DNA of 64,000 bases, from positions 62,001 to 126,000 of the forward strand of contig JAGFBZ010002262.1 of the NCBI GenBank assembly GCA_018398805.1, written 5' to 3'. The translations under genes were made by a program, and so were the position numbers. Position 1 is the first letter of the stretch. Each line of letters begins with the position of its first letter. Below the pieces are notes generated by a model, which was not told the DNA's origin, searched no databases, and saw only the letters and a list, made by a program, of their open reading frames with translations. Shown here one piece after another: positions 14,201 through 24,841 of the stretch. This DNA is from Hirundichthys speculiger. Lineage: Eukaryota; Chordata; Actinopteri; Beloniformes; Exocoetidae.

Positions 14201-17200
14201 GGAGAAAATGAGGGTGTGACCACACAAAAGGAAATCTCATGCAGGTTTTCATTCAGTGGCGAAAGGAAAATAAGAAGACAGGATGAAGCTGGATGTGGAT
14301 CTCTCCTTGTTGTTAGACAATCAGGTTTGTCCATAAACATTTTCTCCTTCCTTCATGTATCCAGTCACCAGCTTGTAAAAATATGCACGTATAGAAAGGT
14401 GACTGTCGTAAAAGCAACTTCACCTAAACGCCTGTAGGGGGTGCTAAAAAGCTCAAAATTGAAAAAATCATTGTGGATTTCTTTAAGGGCTGAAGTTGCA
14501 AATACAACGTGTTTTTTTTTTTAAGTACCAATGTGTTTGCTGTGAGAAACAGATGTGTATGAGATAGGGATGCACATGGTTAACCGTTTAACCGTTAACC
14601 AATAACAGTAACCAAACGATTAATACTAATGATCAATTTTATTTTTAAGCTACGTAATTCAACCAACTCATGGGGGCGTGTCGACAGGTGCAACAGGCCT
14701 CTTATTGGTCAATCCTACATCCGCGTAGAAAAGAGCGCATCATCTAAAAAATGAGGAAGTACCCACATCTGTACGATTCTCGTTCTCCACACTACAAAGA
14801 CAGCACATATTCTAGTAATTCATGGAGGGAGATTGCGATGAATGTGGGTCTGGATACGGCCGAGGCGGTGAGGAAGTGGAAAAACACAAGAGAAAAGTTT
14901 AGTAGGTTTAGCTAGTTCGTGATTGTCGCTCTTGCGTTGTGGCGTGGAATAACTTAGCGGAGACCGCGCTAGTATAAATCAAAAGTGACGGCAGCATCTC
15001 TGCGACAAGCTGACGGCGACACATTGCCGCGAGAGTATACACGGGGAAGTGTCCGCATGCGTCCACGACAACTCGCGCAACATCGCAGCAGCCAACCCTC
15101 CCGGACTTATCGGTTAACGGTTATTAATCGTTAAAGGGCGTCGGTTAACGGTCATAAAAAAAATCCAAAATGTGCATCCCTAGTATGAGACTGAGAGACA
15201 AGGGTGATAGTGAAAATATCCCCAGAGAGGTGATACTTACGCAGTGTAGGGCGCTGTGCGTGGAGCAATGCTTCGTGGAGTGCCTGTCTGAATGACATCA
15301 GGGGGTGTCATCATCACATAAAACTGACCTGCAGGAATCATGGGTATATTAAGTCAGGAACGACAAACAAAAGACATGACAACATTTGATTTAAGATGGA
15401 CTCCAGCTGCTCTATATGACATCTCACAAAAAAGAAGCAGAATAAACAACAGAGATGGTATTTCTCAGCTGAATTCTGGTTTTTTCTTGTTCGTAAAAAC
15501 AGATACAAAATGTTCCCAAAAACCAAGGTCTTAATGCGCAATAATAATCAAGTATTTTTTCTCGAAACTGCCTTCAAATTTCTAAAAAGGTACACACAGA
15601 CTGTATTATAGGTTTTGACTAAGGTGGAACTGCCATGGCCTTGAGGGAGTCTGACTTCTGTGGCTGTGTGTCATGTGATACAAGTGGACACAATGGTGGA
15701 TAGGAAAGCTCCCTCAGTGAAGAAATTTGTAGGACCAATGATTTTACATGTATTTTAATTTTTTGACACACTGTTGTTGTTCGGCTGGGATTTATGTTCT
15801 GGAGTTAAAAAAAACTTTTGATCATGCTCAAATTTAGAAAACACAAATGTCATCTTAATAGATATGTACATGGGTGATTCCTGCAAAATATTTTGATTCC
15901 ACTAATAAATGAATGAATTACGTGTAAAAGCAGGAAAATAAAAATGAAAATAAAAAACTCAATTTACTGTTAAATTACAAGGCGAGGCAAGTTTATTTGT
16001 ATAGAACATTTTGCATACAAGAAAATTCAAGGTGCTTTACATCAAACATTAGAAGCATTAAAGGATTAAAGAGCAAATTAAAAACAGGAAGGAAATAAAT
16101 GAAATAAGATAAATGAAATAATTAAGATAGGATAAAATGCAATAAGTTAATCAACAGTTGTTTTTGATTTAAAAATGAGGAGTGCAGATGAAATGCAAGA
16201 AATGAAAGTGAATTTTCAGTTGTTTTGATAAAATGTGGCAAATAGAAAAGTTTTAAGCCCTGATTTAAAACTGCTGAGAGTGTCAGCAGACCTGCAGGTT
16301 TCTGAGAGTTTGTTCCACATGTGAGGAGCATAAAAACTGAATGCTGCCTCTCCGTGTTTAGTTCTGACTCTGGAAACAGAAAGTAGACTTGGACCTGATG
16401 ACCTGAGGGATCTGGTGGGTTCATAACGAACCAGAAGATCCTGAATGTATTTTGGCCCTAAATCATTCATTGCTTTGTAAACTAACAGCAGGATTTTGAA
16501 GTCAATTCTTTGACAGACAGGAAGCCAGTGTAAAGATCTGAGGACAGGAGTTATATGATTCACTTTCCTGGTGTTAGTGAGGACTGGAGTTATATTATTC
16601 ACTTTCCTGGTGTTAGTGCGGACTTGAACAGCAGGGTTCTGGACTAACTGCAGCTGTCTGATGGTGTTTTTAGGGAGACCTGTCAGGACAGCGTTACAGT
16701 AGTCTAGTCTACTGAAGATAAATGCGTGGACAAGTTTTTCTAAATCCTGCAGAGACATCAGTCCTTTAATCCTGGATATGTTCTTTAAGTGATAATAAAC
16801 TGATTTCATGACTGTCTTAATCTAACTATTGAAGATATATTTTCTATATTTGCTTTGTGACCAACTCGTGGATGTATGTTATTGATAGCAATTATATTTT
16901 CATATTATAAAGTAAGTACATCTCTTCATTTATTTATGGACTCAACAACACATGCCACAGTGTCTCTGGGTCTGTGTCTTGGTTGTGCCAGTACTCTTGG
17001 CCACGTTGTGCTGGATCTGAAGCTGGATGTACAAATCTCGTCATGTTTCAGTTTTAAGGTTTTTACATCTCAAGCCCAGACAGCAGCAGAAACCCTGAGC
17101 CATGAATTACAAATTCTAACAATCAATATTGGTCAGTTGTTAAACTGTCCAGAATAAGGGCCAATTCCAATTCCTCTCTTAACCCTCAATCTCAACCCTC

Positions 17201-20200
17201 GTCCTTAACCCTCAATTTTTGGCCCTCAATCTAAACCCTCGAAAGTAAGTGTGAGGGCTAGCTTGTGACTTAGAAATGGGACACCCCTTGAATGCAGTTA
17301 CATCTTCAGACTAAAATGTATCAGAGCCGTGTTGTCTCTGTATTTCCTGAAATGACACAGGGATAACATTGAAAAGAGCGCTGTATATACTCTAAATAAT
17401 ATTAGCTAATAACACAATAGAGGATACATTATTAAGTCCTCCGTCGCTACACAAGTAACATGAAGCCGACCCGGACCCGCCGGCCGCCGGCGACCGGACC
17501 CGCTGGCCGCCAGGACCCGCCGACGGCAAACATCGTAAAGTAAAAAAAATAAATGTTACGCAACAACGATGTTAATCCATGAAAAAAGTCTCAAACAAAG
17601 ACAATAAGATGGTTTCGTAACATTTATCTTTAAGATATACGAAGACACTTACATTTGTAGCTAGCTTTTTTGTCACCATCCTTTTCGAAGATGTCTTGGC
17701 TAAATTACCCAATGCCTTCTGGGTAGCCCTTACTTCCAAGGGTGGTGTCGGAAAATCTCAAGTTTGAGGGCGATACAGCCCTCAAACTCGTCCCTCAATT
17801 TGACTTTCTAAGAATCGGGACAACACTTGCCCTTAGCGGGAGCGCGCATTTTTGAGACTGAGGGTTGAGATTGAGGGTTAAGGGAGGAATTGGAATTCAC
17901 CCTAAGACTTCAAGCCAAAGGTTTTTATTATGCTCTGTAACCACGAGGAAACGCTCAAGCCCACCGTATCAAAAGGTATCTATAATATCAATCTTGCTAG
18001 AATTAGGCCTGGATGAGCGATAAAGAATAAAAAGATCCTTGTTGTCAGGGATCCAGAATGCAACCATATAGTTGTGTTTTTGTGACCTAGTTTTCCTTGC
18101 AGTGTGACCAAATTATTCACATGAGAAGCAACAGCATGACTTGGAAACGTATTGTTTTTTAAAGGTTATATTTACTGAAACAGCAGAACAGAATAAGGTA
18201 AAGGTGTGCGTGCTCTTTTGTCATGTTTTAGAGATGGTGCAGAGCTAATGTGAAGGTCACATCATCACAACAATGCATGATGGTCACTACACCAGTTGGC
18301 CTCCTCGTCACTCTAGATCACCCCATGGAACTACCCACTGTTTTTTTTATTTATTTTTGGATGACAGCCTGCTTGCACAGCAGCCACTAGACATGATCAT
18401 CACTTAATTTGCCGTCTTCTTACCCTGATTTTTATTCCAATAAACTCTGATAAGTGGTGTGCGACTGTGTGATTTCTCGTTTACGGTTCTTTGTTCCAGT
18501 TTAGTAGTGTCAAGAATTGTCTTTGTTATTTTGTTTGCTTAATTCAGACTAATAATTTGACCCTTCTGAAACACAGTAACGAGTTTTCCATTTGATTAGA
18601 TGAGATGTAGGTAGTCAGCTGACTGGGTTATAATGGAGGAAGTATGAGATGGTTGTTCTGAAGACAACGACTCTTCAGAATTTTTTTTTTTTTTCTCAAA
18701 GGATAAAACAAAAATTTACAGGGAGGTGGAAAAAGTTAGTTTGGAACCTTGGGTGTGCATAATAGAAAAACTAAAACATTTTGTATTCTAAGATTTTTGT
18801 CACCAGCTTAATCTAGAAAACCACCATGAAATCATATGGACAGTAAGTCAAGTCGAACAAAGAAACATGGTCATAAGCGTAAAGAAAGGACAAGTGGGAG
18901 CGCATGTGACCTGAAGTAAACAGCAACATAAACTGTTAAGGCAATTTAATTTTGGACTCCGGTAATAGTTAGGCTTTTAATTGTGAAGCGCTCTGTAAAC
19001 ATGGTCTGTGAAGGGCGCTGTAATAAATAAAGTTTACTTACTTACTTAGGCTGAAAAAGCCATATTTTAATCTTTCTCTCTTTTTTTTTCTATATATTTC
19101 TGAGCAAAGACCAATATTCACCCAAATGTTACGCTGATAATGATTTTTTTTTTTAAACTGACCACAACTTTAATAAGCAACATATAATTACCCATAAATA
19201 AAATGCTCATTTCAGTGTTGAGAGGTTCTGTTCAATGGCACCAGTATGACGCAAAAAATGACATGATTTTAATCTGTCACACCCTGCTGTCTTTTACATT
19301 CATCGTCTGTTTACGGCTATTAAAAATAAGTATTATCCTGATTAAAAGGACTTTTAATGAACTTCTGGTTGTCAAAGTGATGGCTAAATTAGCCCCGTTG
19401 TTGCATGACAGGCTTCGAGCCAGATAAAAGTGAGAAGCGACTCACCCCCTGCTTGTGTGAGTGTGGGGTCTGCGGCGGCCTGGACGGACACGGTCCCGTC
19501 ACTCACCGCTGTTGCAGGGAAGTAAGCGAAGCGGGTCTCCCCTCCCACTGCCTCTCCTGCTGGGCTTCCTCCATTACTAAAAGGGTTTTGGATCACAGCC
19601 TGTTAGAGATAAAAGAGAAACAGGGAGAAGCATGAGCTCGTAGCAATGAAGTGGTCACAGCAGGTGAACGCACATCTCATTCTCTGCCAGTCTCAACGCT
19701 GCTTCCCCCCCCCCCCCCCCCCCCCCCCCCCCGATCCCCAAGCAGGAAACAAGACACAATGCAATTTGCTGCTTCTTCTGCTCCATTTTCTTCTCAGTTA
19801 TCAGAGACCTTGTTAGCAGCAATAACAGGAAGGTAAGGAAAGCCATCGGTATACTGCAAATTAAAACAAATCAAGTATATTCTTGGTGGAAATGTGAATA
19901 TTTTAAACCAAAATTAAACTACAACTGTTGTGTGACATATTCTGAAACTCCAAAAATTAGAACAAAGTAAAAAGAAAAACAATTCTGCAGCTACGTGTTA
20001 ATCTGCATAATCTTGAAGTCACAGTCAGGGAGAGAAACATTCGACTGTTTATGCAGTTTTACCATTTAACAAGCTTAAATCACAACCAAGGAGAGATGGA
20101 GTTTTACCTATGTTTTATCTTTTAACTATGGACTTTTATCATCAAGGACAATACATTTCAAACACAATGTTAATACTTTGAGGTAGCTGTTCAGGCTTTA

Positions 20201-23140
20201 CCAAGAGCCACCCACTCAAATACTTTTTTTTTTTTTTTTTTACTCTGCCTCTTTTCCTCCCTTTGTCTCATGCAAACACTTCCCCATTTAATGCAACACT
20301 AGATCAATGCATAATCATACAAATACAGAAAGCTCAGTGGATTTCACTTTTGTAAACTAGATTTAACAGCATTTAGATCTTTTTAAGAACCTTTCAGCAA
20401 ATTTAATTTAACAAAAAAAATCTTGCAAAAGATTTGCAAGGTGTCTGAAAAGACCAATTACTTTCTGTGTCAGACAGTCCCTTCCTGCTTCAAGCAGAGA
20501 TGGAGACATTTTATCTGTGCGATGATCATTATGTGGGTGCACTCCAACTTTAACAGGAACTAATTTAACCAACTACTCAAGCATAGTCTGTTCAGTAAGT
20601 GGCAGAACAAAGAAGTCAAAAAGCTGACAAGAAAATTATAGTTTTATTTATTTTTTCCTGTCTACTGGTAACCTGTATGATATGCATCCTAACTGCAAAG
20701 GACATGAATGAGTCTTTAAACTGTTTTTAAAAGTGTTTGGAGATTTCTTTTTTTTTTTTTAGCTTCATATTGTAGACAAATCAGGCTTCATTTACACAGA
20801 CGAGTTGTGTGTAGGATTACCTTACGTTGGTTTTAGCCTCTTCAGAGTAACAAGTAAATAAGAAAATACTGAAATAGTATCTGATTTATCCTTCAAAAGA
20901 TGCGTCAAGAATACAGTCACTCTTTAGAAACAGTTCATATCACCAGTGGGTTGTTTTCTGTTAACGTGAGGGTTCCTACCTGTGCCACAGCCTGAGGAGC
21001 CCCAGCAAACGCAGTTGTTGAGACGACACTCACTGCTCCTCCTGCGTCATCTCTCCCATCGAGATGCTGGTCAGTCACCTGAACGACACGATACGTCACC
21101 TACAGGGCGCAGACACAGTCGTGGGTAAGAAAAACCGAAGGACAACAATTTTCGCAACCAGGTATTAAAGCATCCATACATGGTAACTTTTACATTGCAA
21201 AAGGTGTACTGTGGAAGGATCAAGAGCTTACCTGACTTGCAGATTTATTTATCATATCTGTTGCTTCAGTTCAACCAAGACTAGTATCTGAAAGCCCAGT
21301 CCTAACTTCAGCAGAGCACTGAGCTCACCATCCCTCACAATATGCTTACGCTTTAGAATGTGCCTGATTCAATTAAAAAAAAAAAAAAAAAACAAGTGAA
21401 GAAAATGAGCTTGTTTGTTCCAAGAATCAGTATTTGTATCCCTCTATCATGTGACTCTCCTCCTGACTGACATGTGACAACAGCCCCATGCCAATCCCTG
21501 ACCAGAGTGGAATCACATGATCGCTCACACTAAACCTGTTTACACCAAATGAGCCACATGGATCACTGACTTAATTCCCACCAGTGGAAATCACCAAAAT
21601 GTGGATAAAACCAGCTTGAGTGTCACAATACTTGATTCCGGTTTATTTACTGGTACCACCGCCTCACCTTTCCATCACTGACTGACCGCTTACCGACAAT
21701 GGTCAGGACAGGAAAAACACAATTATACCTTCAGGCAACTTTCAACTTCCACCCTCAGGCTTTTGGAATAGTGAAAGGACACTGAACATTGGTTTAAATC
21801 ATTAACAAGAAATTCAGCCTGAAACAGAAGCTGCTCTTTGTGATGAAACTGTTTTCCTTTGTGAAATGACAATTAATTTTCACAATTCAGAATAAAACAT
21901 GGCTGAAATCCCAGAGGAAACTAAAACTAGTCTGGACTGTTTCTATGATTTATGCGTCACTTTCACTCATATTTTACTTTAGAGGGGATCAAACACTTCA
22001 AACCTTATCGTTATCAATGCCACGCTATGCCATCTAAAACTCAGCACAAACACATCAGATCTTAAATACATCCTGATATCTGAAGTTTTTTTTTTTTTTT
22101 TGCCATCTCTAACAGATTCATTCCTACCCCTAATTCTCCAGGCCTGTAAGCCATCAGGCACCCTTAAAATATTTCTAAAACGGACATAAAAGAAACCAGC
22201 AGTCATCAGTGACGTCACACATCCACCTCCCACCTACCTGTCCGCCCTCAGTACGGAACTGATACTGGATGTTGTGGTCTCCAAATGCTGCAGCCTGCTG
22301 AACGTTGGCGATTGTGACAGCCTGCTCGTCTCCTGCTCCGTCTTACAGGAGAAAAAAAAAGAAAGAACAAAAGTTTACAAAAAAGAAACAGCCGGTTGCA
22401 AAACTACGATAAAAAGAGAATTAGTTGAATTAGGTTCATGCAGCTAAAGTCAACTATGGAGTGCGGAGTAAATACTTATGGAGGTATTCTGTCACATCTC
22501 CTGTCTTAAACGACGTCTAAAGTGAGGTTTTGGCACACAAGCTGCTGAAGATGAATGAATAAATAAATAACTAGATTCTCACCTTCAGTCGCCTGGACAA
22601 CTTCTTCTTCTTGCTTCTCTTGGCTACAAATCAAGCGGACAAATAATTACGTAACTAGCTAACTTTCATGTGTAATACATCCCAAACAAATGTGTATATA
22701 TATATATATTTGTGACCCTCAACTTAACTCAGCTTAACTTTTGTAACAAACTTACCAACCAACTGCATAATAGTGTGCAAAACTGCTGTTGTCCTCACAT
22801 CACCTTTAGCGGTTGAAAACCCAAATATGTTATTTAAAAGCTACACAAGAGCTATCGCAGCTGCAGTACAGTTATATTACTTAACTGTGATAAAGTTTTC
22901 CACGTTAGTTCATCAGATGCTTTGCATACAACTAGTCATCTCTATGCTGCTTCTCTTGGAAGCTTAAGTGTGGTTCATATATAAAACTCCAAATTGGCAG
23001 CAGTTTTTTAGGTCAGGCCTTGGTTAGCGTCGTAAACTAGCTCTCCGAAATAGCATGTTGTCGCTAGCTGGTCTCAGTTAGCCATTTTGGCCGAGTCTCG
23101 GTTACCTCGCGGTGTCCAGACTCTGTTCGAGCATATCCAT
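8260..23140 (-). CDS. usf2: Upstream stimulatory factor 2 (bHLH-leucine zipper), 10 coding exons
   Basis: Nuclear transcription factor that binds E-boxes (CACGTG) as a USF1/USF2 dimer. Coding exons on the minus strand: 23106-23140, 22583-22623, 22238-22341, 20980-21099, 19446-19599, 15241-15328, 9863-9921, 9425-9519, 9214-9342, 8260-8349. All junctions have GT-AG and join in frame to give 304 residues, starting MDMLEQSLDTA. Residues 61-100 give the V-T-Y-R-V-V-Q-V-T-D block. The USF-specific region with RFAYFPA is near residues 123-129. The basic region RRRAQHNEVERRRRDK (about 192-207) keeps the His, Glu and Arg that read the E-box. The helix-loop-helix and zipper run to the C-terminus. VIQNPFSNGGSP and the tail MVGE favour USF2 over USF1 (family knowledge). 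Introns 5 and 6 hold LINE, Harbinger-like and hAT insertions. Confidence 0.95.
12585..12652. repeat. Near-perfect 68-bp palindrome
   Basis: Within usf2 intron 6. Left arm begins CTGGTTCTGGCTCATTTT and right arm ends AAAATGAGCCAGAACCAG, with GCTTTAAAGC/GCTTTAAAGC at the centre. Arms are about 33 bases with essentially no loop and small mismatches only in the T/A tract, so it would extrude a cruciform or fold into an RNA hairpin. Confidence 0.85.
13353..14064. mobile_element. hAT-type element in usf2 intron 6
   Basis: Body 13361-14056. Left end TAGAGCTGAGCAAT; right end on the opposite strand TAGGGCTGTAGCGAT. Flanks GTTGTCAC (13353-13360) and ATTGTCAC (14057-14064) match at seven of eight positions. 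Subterminal ATCGATAT-type motifs recur near both ends, typical of transposase binding sites in hAT elements. No transposase. Confidence 0.8.
14557..15190. mobile_element. hAT-type element carrying a Harbinger MADF-domain fragment
   Basis: Body 14565-15182 with ends TAGGGATGCACAT on both strands and a perfect 8-bp duplication GTATGAGA (14557-14564, 15183-15190). Subterminal GGTTAACGGTTA-type repeats occur at each end. The middle, about 14684-15043, matches the Harbinger-like element at 41218-41672. That insert includes an open stretch from ATG at 14750 encoding a MADF-like DNA-binding segment (M-R-K-Y-P-H-L-Y-D ... S-W-R-E-I-A ... V-R-K-W-K-N) ending in a stop near 14914. It lies 58 bp inside the intron from the usf2 exon 6 donor. 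Confidence 0.83.
15975..16830 (-). mobile_element. L2/CR1-type LINE fragment, reverse transcriptase C-terminus and 3-prime tail
   Basis: A 197-codon frame at 16216-16809 (minus) carries hallmarks of the C-terminal end of fish L2/CR1-group reverse transcriptases: SRLDYCNAVLTGLP, LQLVQN, SLHWLPV, RIDFKILLLVYKA, SLRSSGPSLL and a final SFKSGLKTFLF. The 3-prime tail with the GCAAGTTTATTTGTATAG-type motif follows at about 15980-16020. The 5-prime part is missing, as usual for LINE insertions. A 39-bp tandem duplication (16540-16578 and 16579-16617) repeats 13 residues without breaking the frame. Lies in usf2 intron 5. Confidence 0.85.
17155..17905. mobile_element. Harbinger-like MITE with TAA duplication
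   Basis: Body 17158-17902. Ends GGGCCAATTCCAATTCCT and, on the other strand, GGGTGAATTCCAATTCCT, with CCCTCAATCTCAACCCTC-type subterminal sequence on both sides. TAA at 17155-17157 and 17903-17905 is the 3-bp target duplication typical of PIF/Harbinger. A related copy starts at 31350. A GC-rich repeat of GGACCCGCYGGCCGCC units sits at about 17468-17525. No transposase. In usf2 intron 5. Confidence 0.8.
18950..19046 (+). repeat. Short LINE/SINE 3-prime tail fragment
   Basis: The sequence GAAGGGCGCTGTAATAAATA followed by a TTAC tandem (TTACTTACTTACTTA) at about 19031-19046 looks like the 3-prime end of a fish retroposon with a tetranucleotide tail. Only the tail is present; family not determined. 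Confidence 0.45.
19706..19732. repeat. C homopolymer of about 27 bases
   Basis: An uninterrupted run of C in usf2 intron 4, followed by GATCC. Length is unreliable in any sequencing technology. On the minus strand (the transcript of usf2) it is a G tract about 107 bases upstream of exon 5. Confidence 0.9.
20236..20355. repeat. 120-bp segment duplicated at 23643-24790 (empty site of the foldback)
   Basis: From TTTACTCTGCCTCTTTTCC through CTCAGTGGATTTCA this segment reappears at 23643-23661 plus 24687-24785, where the foldback element splits it. The two copies differ by only a few bases outside the insertion, so this copy shows the pre-insertion state. Confidence 0.85.
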
Positions 23141-23260
23141 CAGGGTGAAAATAAAAAGTGATATTCGGTGTCACAGGCGGAGATGGAAGTGCTGATCACG
23201 GGAACAAACACTCGGGTCATGTGAGAGAGACAGCCCAGGACACGTGAGGTATGTCTCGGT
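23141..23260 (-). promoter_or_regulatory. Probable usf2 promoter/5-prime UTR with E-boxes
   Basis: Immediately upstream of the usf2 ATG. It contains a perfect USF-type E-box CACGTG at 23241-23246 (followed by A) and a CATGTG variant at 23218-23223, about 100 and 80 bases upstream of the start codon. The surrounding DNA becomes CpG-rich toward 23400. Because USF proteins bind CACGTG, autoregulation is plausible but untested. The transcription start is not visible. Confidence 0.55.
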
Positions 23261-23269
23261 GTCGAAGTT

Positions 23270-23661
23270 AAAATGGAGGCCGCCGCTGCCGCTGCTGGCT
23301 GTTCGCTTCAGAGGAGACGCGCCGCTCACGGAGCTGCCGCTGCCGCTGGCGGTTAACGCGTTCAGCGCAACCGTTCACCTCTACAACACCATGGGCTATG
23401 ACCAGACCACCGTCCACTTACCAGTGATCAATAAGAATTATTATTTTAGCAGTATCACTTATAAAAGAAGAAGGTTTGGATAGCGATGGATATTATGTAA
23501 TAATAATAATAACAATAATAATAATAACGATGCTCCAAAAGCAGCACAACGGTTCAAAAACCATACGTATCACATAAAAGTGTAGACAAGTTCTTATATC
23601 AACATTTTTTGTTTTTGTGAGATTATTTTCTGAAGCTAAGATTTACTCTGCCTCTTTTTCC
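23270..23661. other. CpG-rich flank then AT-rich spacer
   Basis: The part at 23270-23400 is rich in GCC/GCT repeats and CpG and contains a short plus-strand frame (23244-23483) with no family I recognise. It may simply be the distal half of the usf2 CpG island, or a divergent first exon. ATA/AAT-type simple sequence follows at 23495-23530. Confidence 0.4.
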
Positions 23662-24692
23662 TATGGAGCCCCGTTTGGGTCATAATTCAATGAATAAATG
23701 AGTCTATTATTATGAAATACAGGCGTTTATTATTGTGAAATACGTATCCATTATTATGAAATGTTTCCCATTATTATGAAATACATGTTTATTATTATGA
23801 AATATTTCCCATTATTATTAAATATATGTGTATTATTATGAAATATTTCCCATTATTATTAAATATATGTGTATATTATGAAATATTTCCCATTATTATG
23901 AAAAAATGTCATTATTATGAAATATATTTTTATTATTATTTAATCTTAGTTTAATGCATAATAGTTTATTTCAGAATGGCTTTTTTTTTTTAAATCTAAG
24001 AATGAGCTTTTACATAATGGCTTCGTTTTTCATAAGAATGAGCTTTTTACATAATAATGACATTTTGCCACTGGGCGGGACCAGTGGTTGACCTGCACAC
24101 TCATTGGTTGATCCTTCTCCATGCAGTTGGTGGGGGACTCGCATCGAGCCTGTTGGCTACCTCTCGGAGTAAGTCAGAAAAGGCTCTTTCTTCTGTCGCC
24201 ATGCTGTCAAAATCAAGTTTTCCCTACATTTCGCGCTACGTTTCTTAGTTGATGTCAACTTGATTTTGACGGCATGGCGACAGAAGAAAGAGCCTTTTCT
24301 GACTTACTCCGAGGGGTAGCCAACAGCCTCGATGCGAGTCCCCCACCAACTGCATGGAGAAGGATCAACCAATGAGCGCGCAGGCCAACCACTGGTCCCG
24401 CCCAGTGGCAAAATATCATTATTATGTAAAAGCTCATTCTTATGAAAAAGGAAGCAATTATGTAAAAACTCATTCTTAGATCAAAAAAAGACATCTGAAA
24501 TAAACTATTATGCATTAAACTAAGATTAAAATAATAATAAAAATATTTTCATAATAATTACATTTTTTTCATAATAATGGGAAATATTTCATAATAATGG
24601 ATATGTATTTCATAATAATAAACACCTGTATTTCATAATAATAGACTCATTTATTCATTGAATTATGACCCAAACGGGGCTCCATATTTTCC
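23656..24692. mobile_element. 1.0-kb foldback (long inverted-repeat) element
   Basis: Body 23662-24686. It begins TATGGAGCCCCGTTTGGGTC and ends with its reverse complement. Left arm 23662-24219 and right arm 24257-24686 are mirror images around a 37-base loop; the left arm is longer because of extra ATTATTATGAAATA repeats. The inner 200 bases of each arm are near identical. TTTTCC sits on each side (23656-23661 and 24687-24692) as a probable short target duplication. The uninterrupted paralogous segment at 20236-20355 confirms the boundaries. No transposase. A transcript would form a roughly 430-bp double-stranded stem. Confidence 0.9.
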
Positions 24693-24796
24693 TCCCTTTG
24701 TCTCATGCAAACACTTCCCCATTTAATGCAACACTTGATCAATGCATAATCATACAAATACAGAAAGCTCACTGGATTTCAGTTTTGCAAATTGGT

Positions 24797-24799
<3 letters not shown>

Positions 24800-24837
<38 letters not shown>
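24800..24837. repeat. TA dinucleotide microsatellite
   Basis: About 19 TA units directly left of the Tc1-like element at 24842. TA is the target of Tc1/mariner insertion, so the element may have landed in the microsatellite. Confidence 0.95.

Positions 24838-24839
<2 letters not shown>

Positions 24840-24841
<2 letters not shown>

Noticed and set aside
24057..24515. Two mirror-image frames of 63 and 86 codons
   Set aside because: They are the two arms of the foldback element; the similarity comes from the inverted repeat, not from paired genes.
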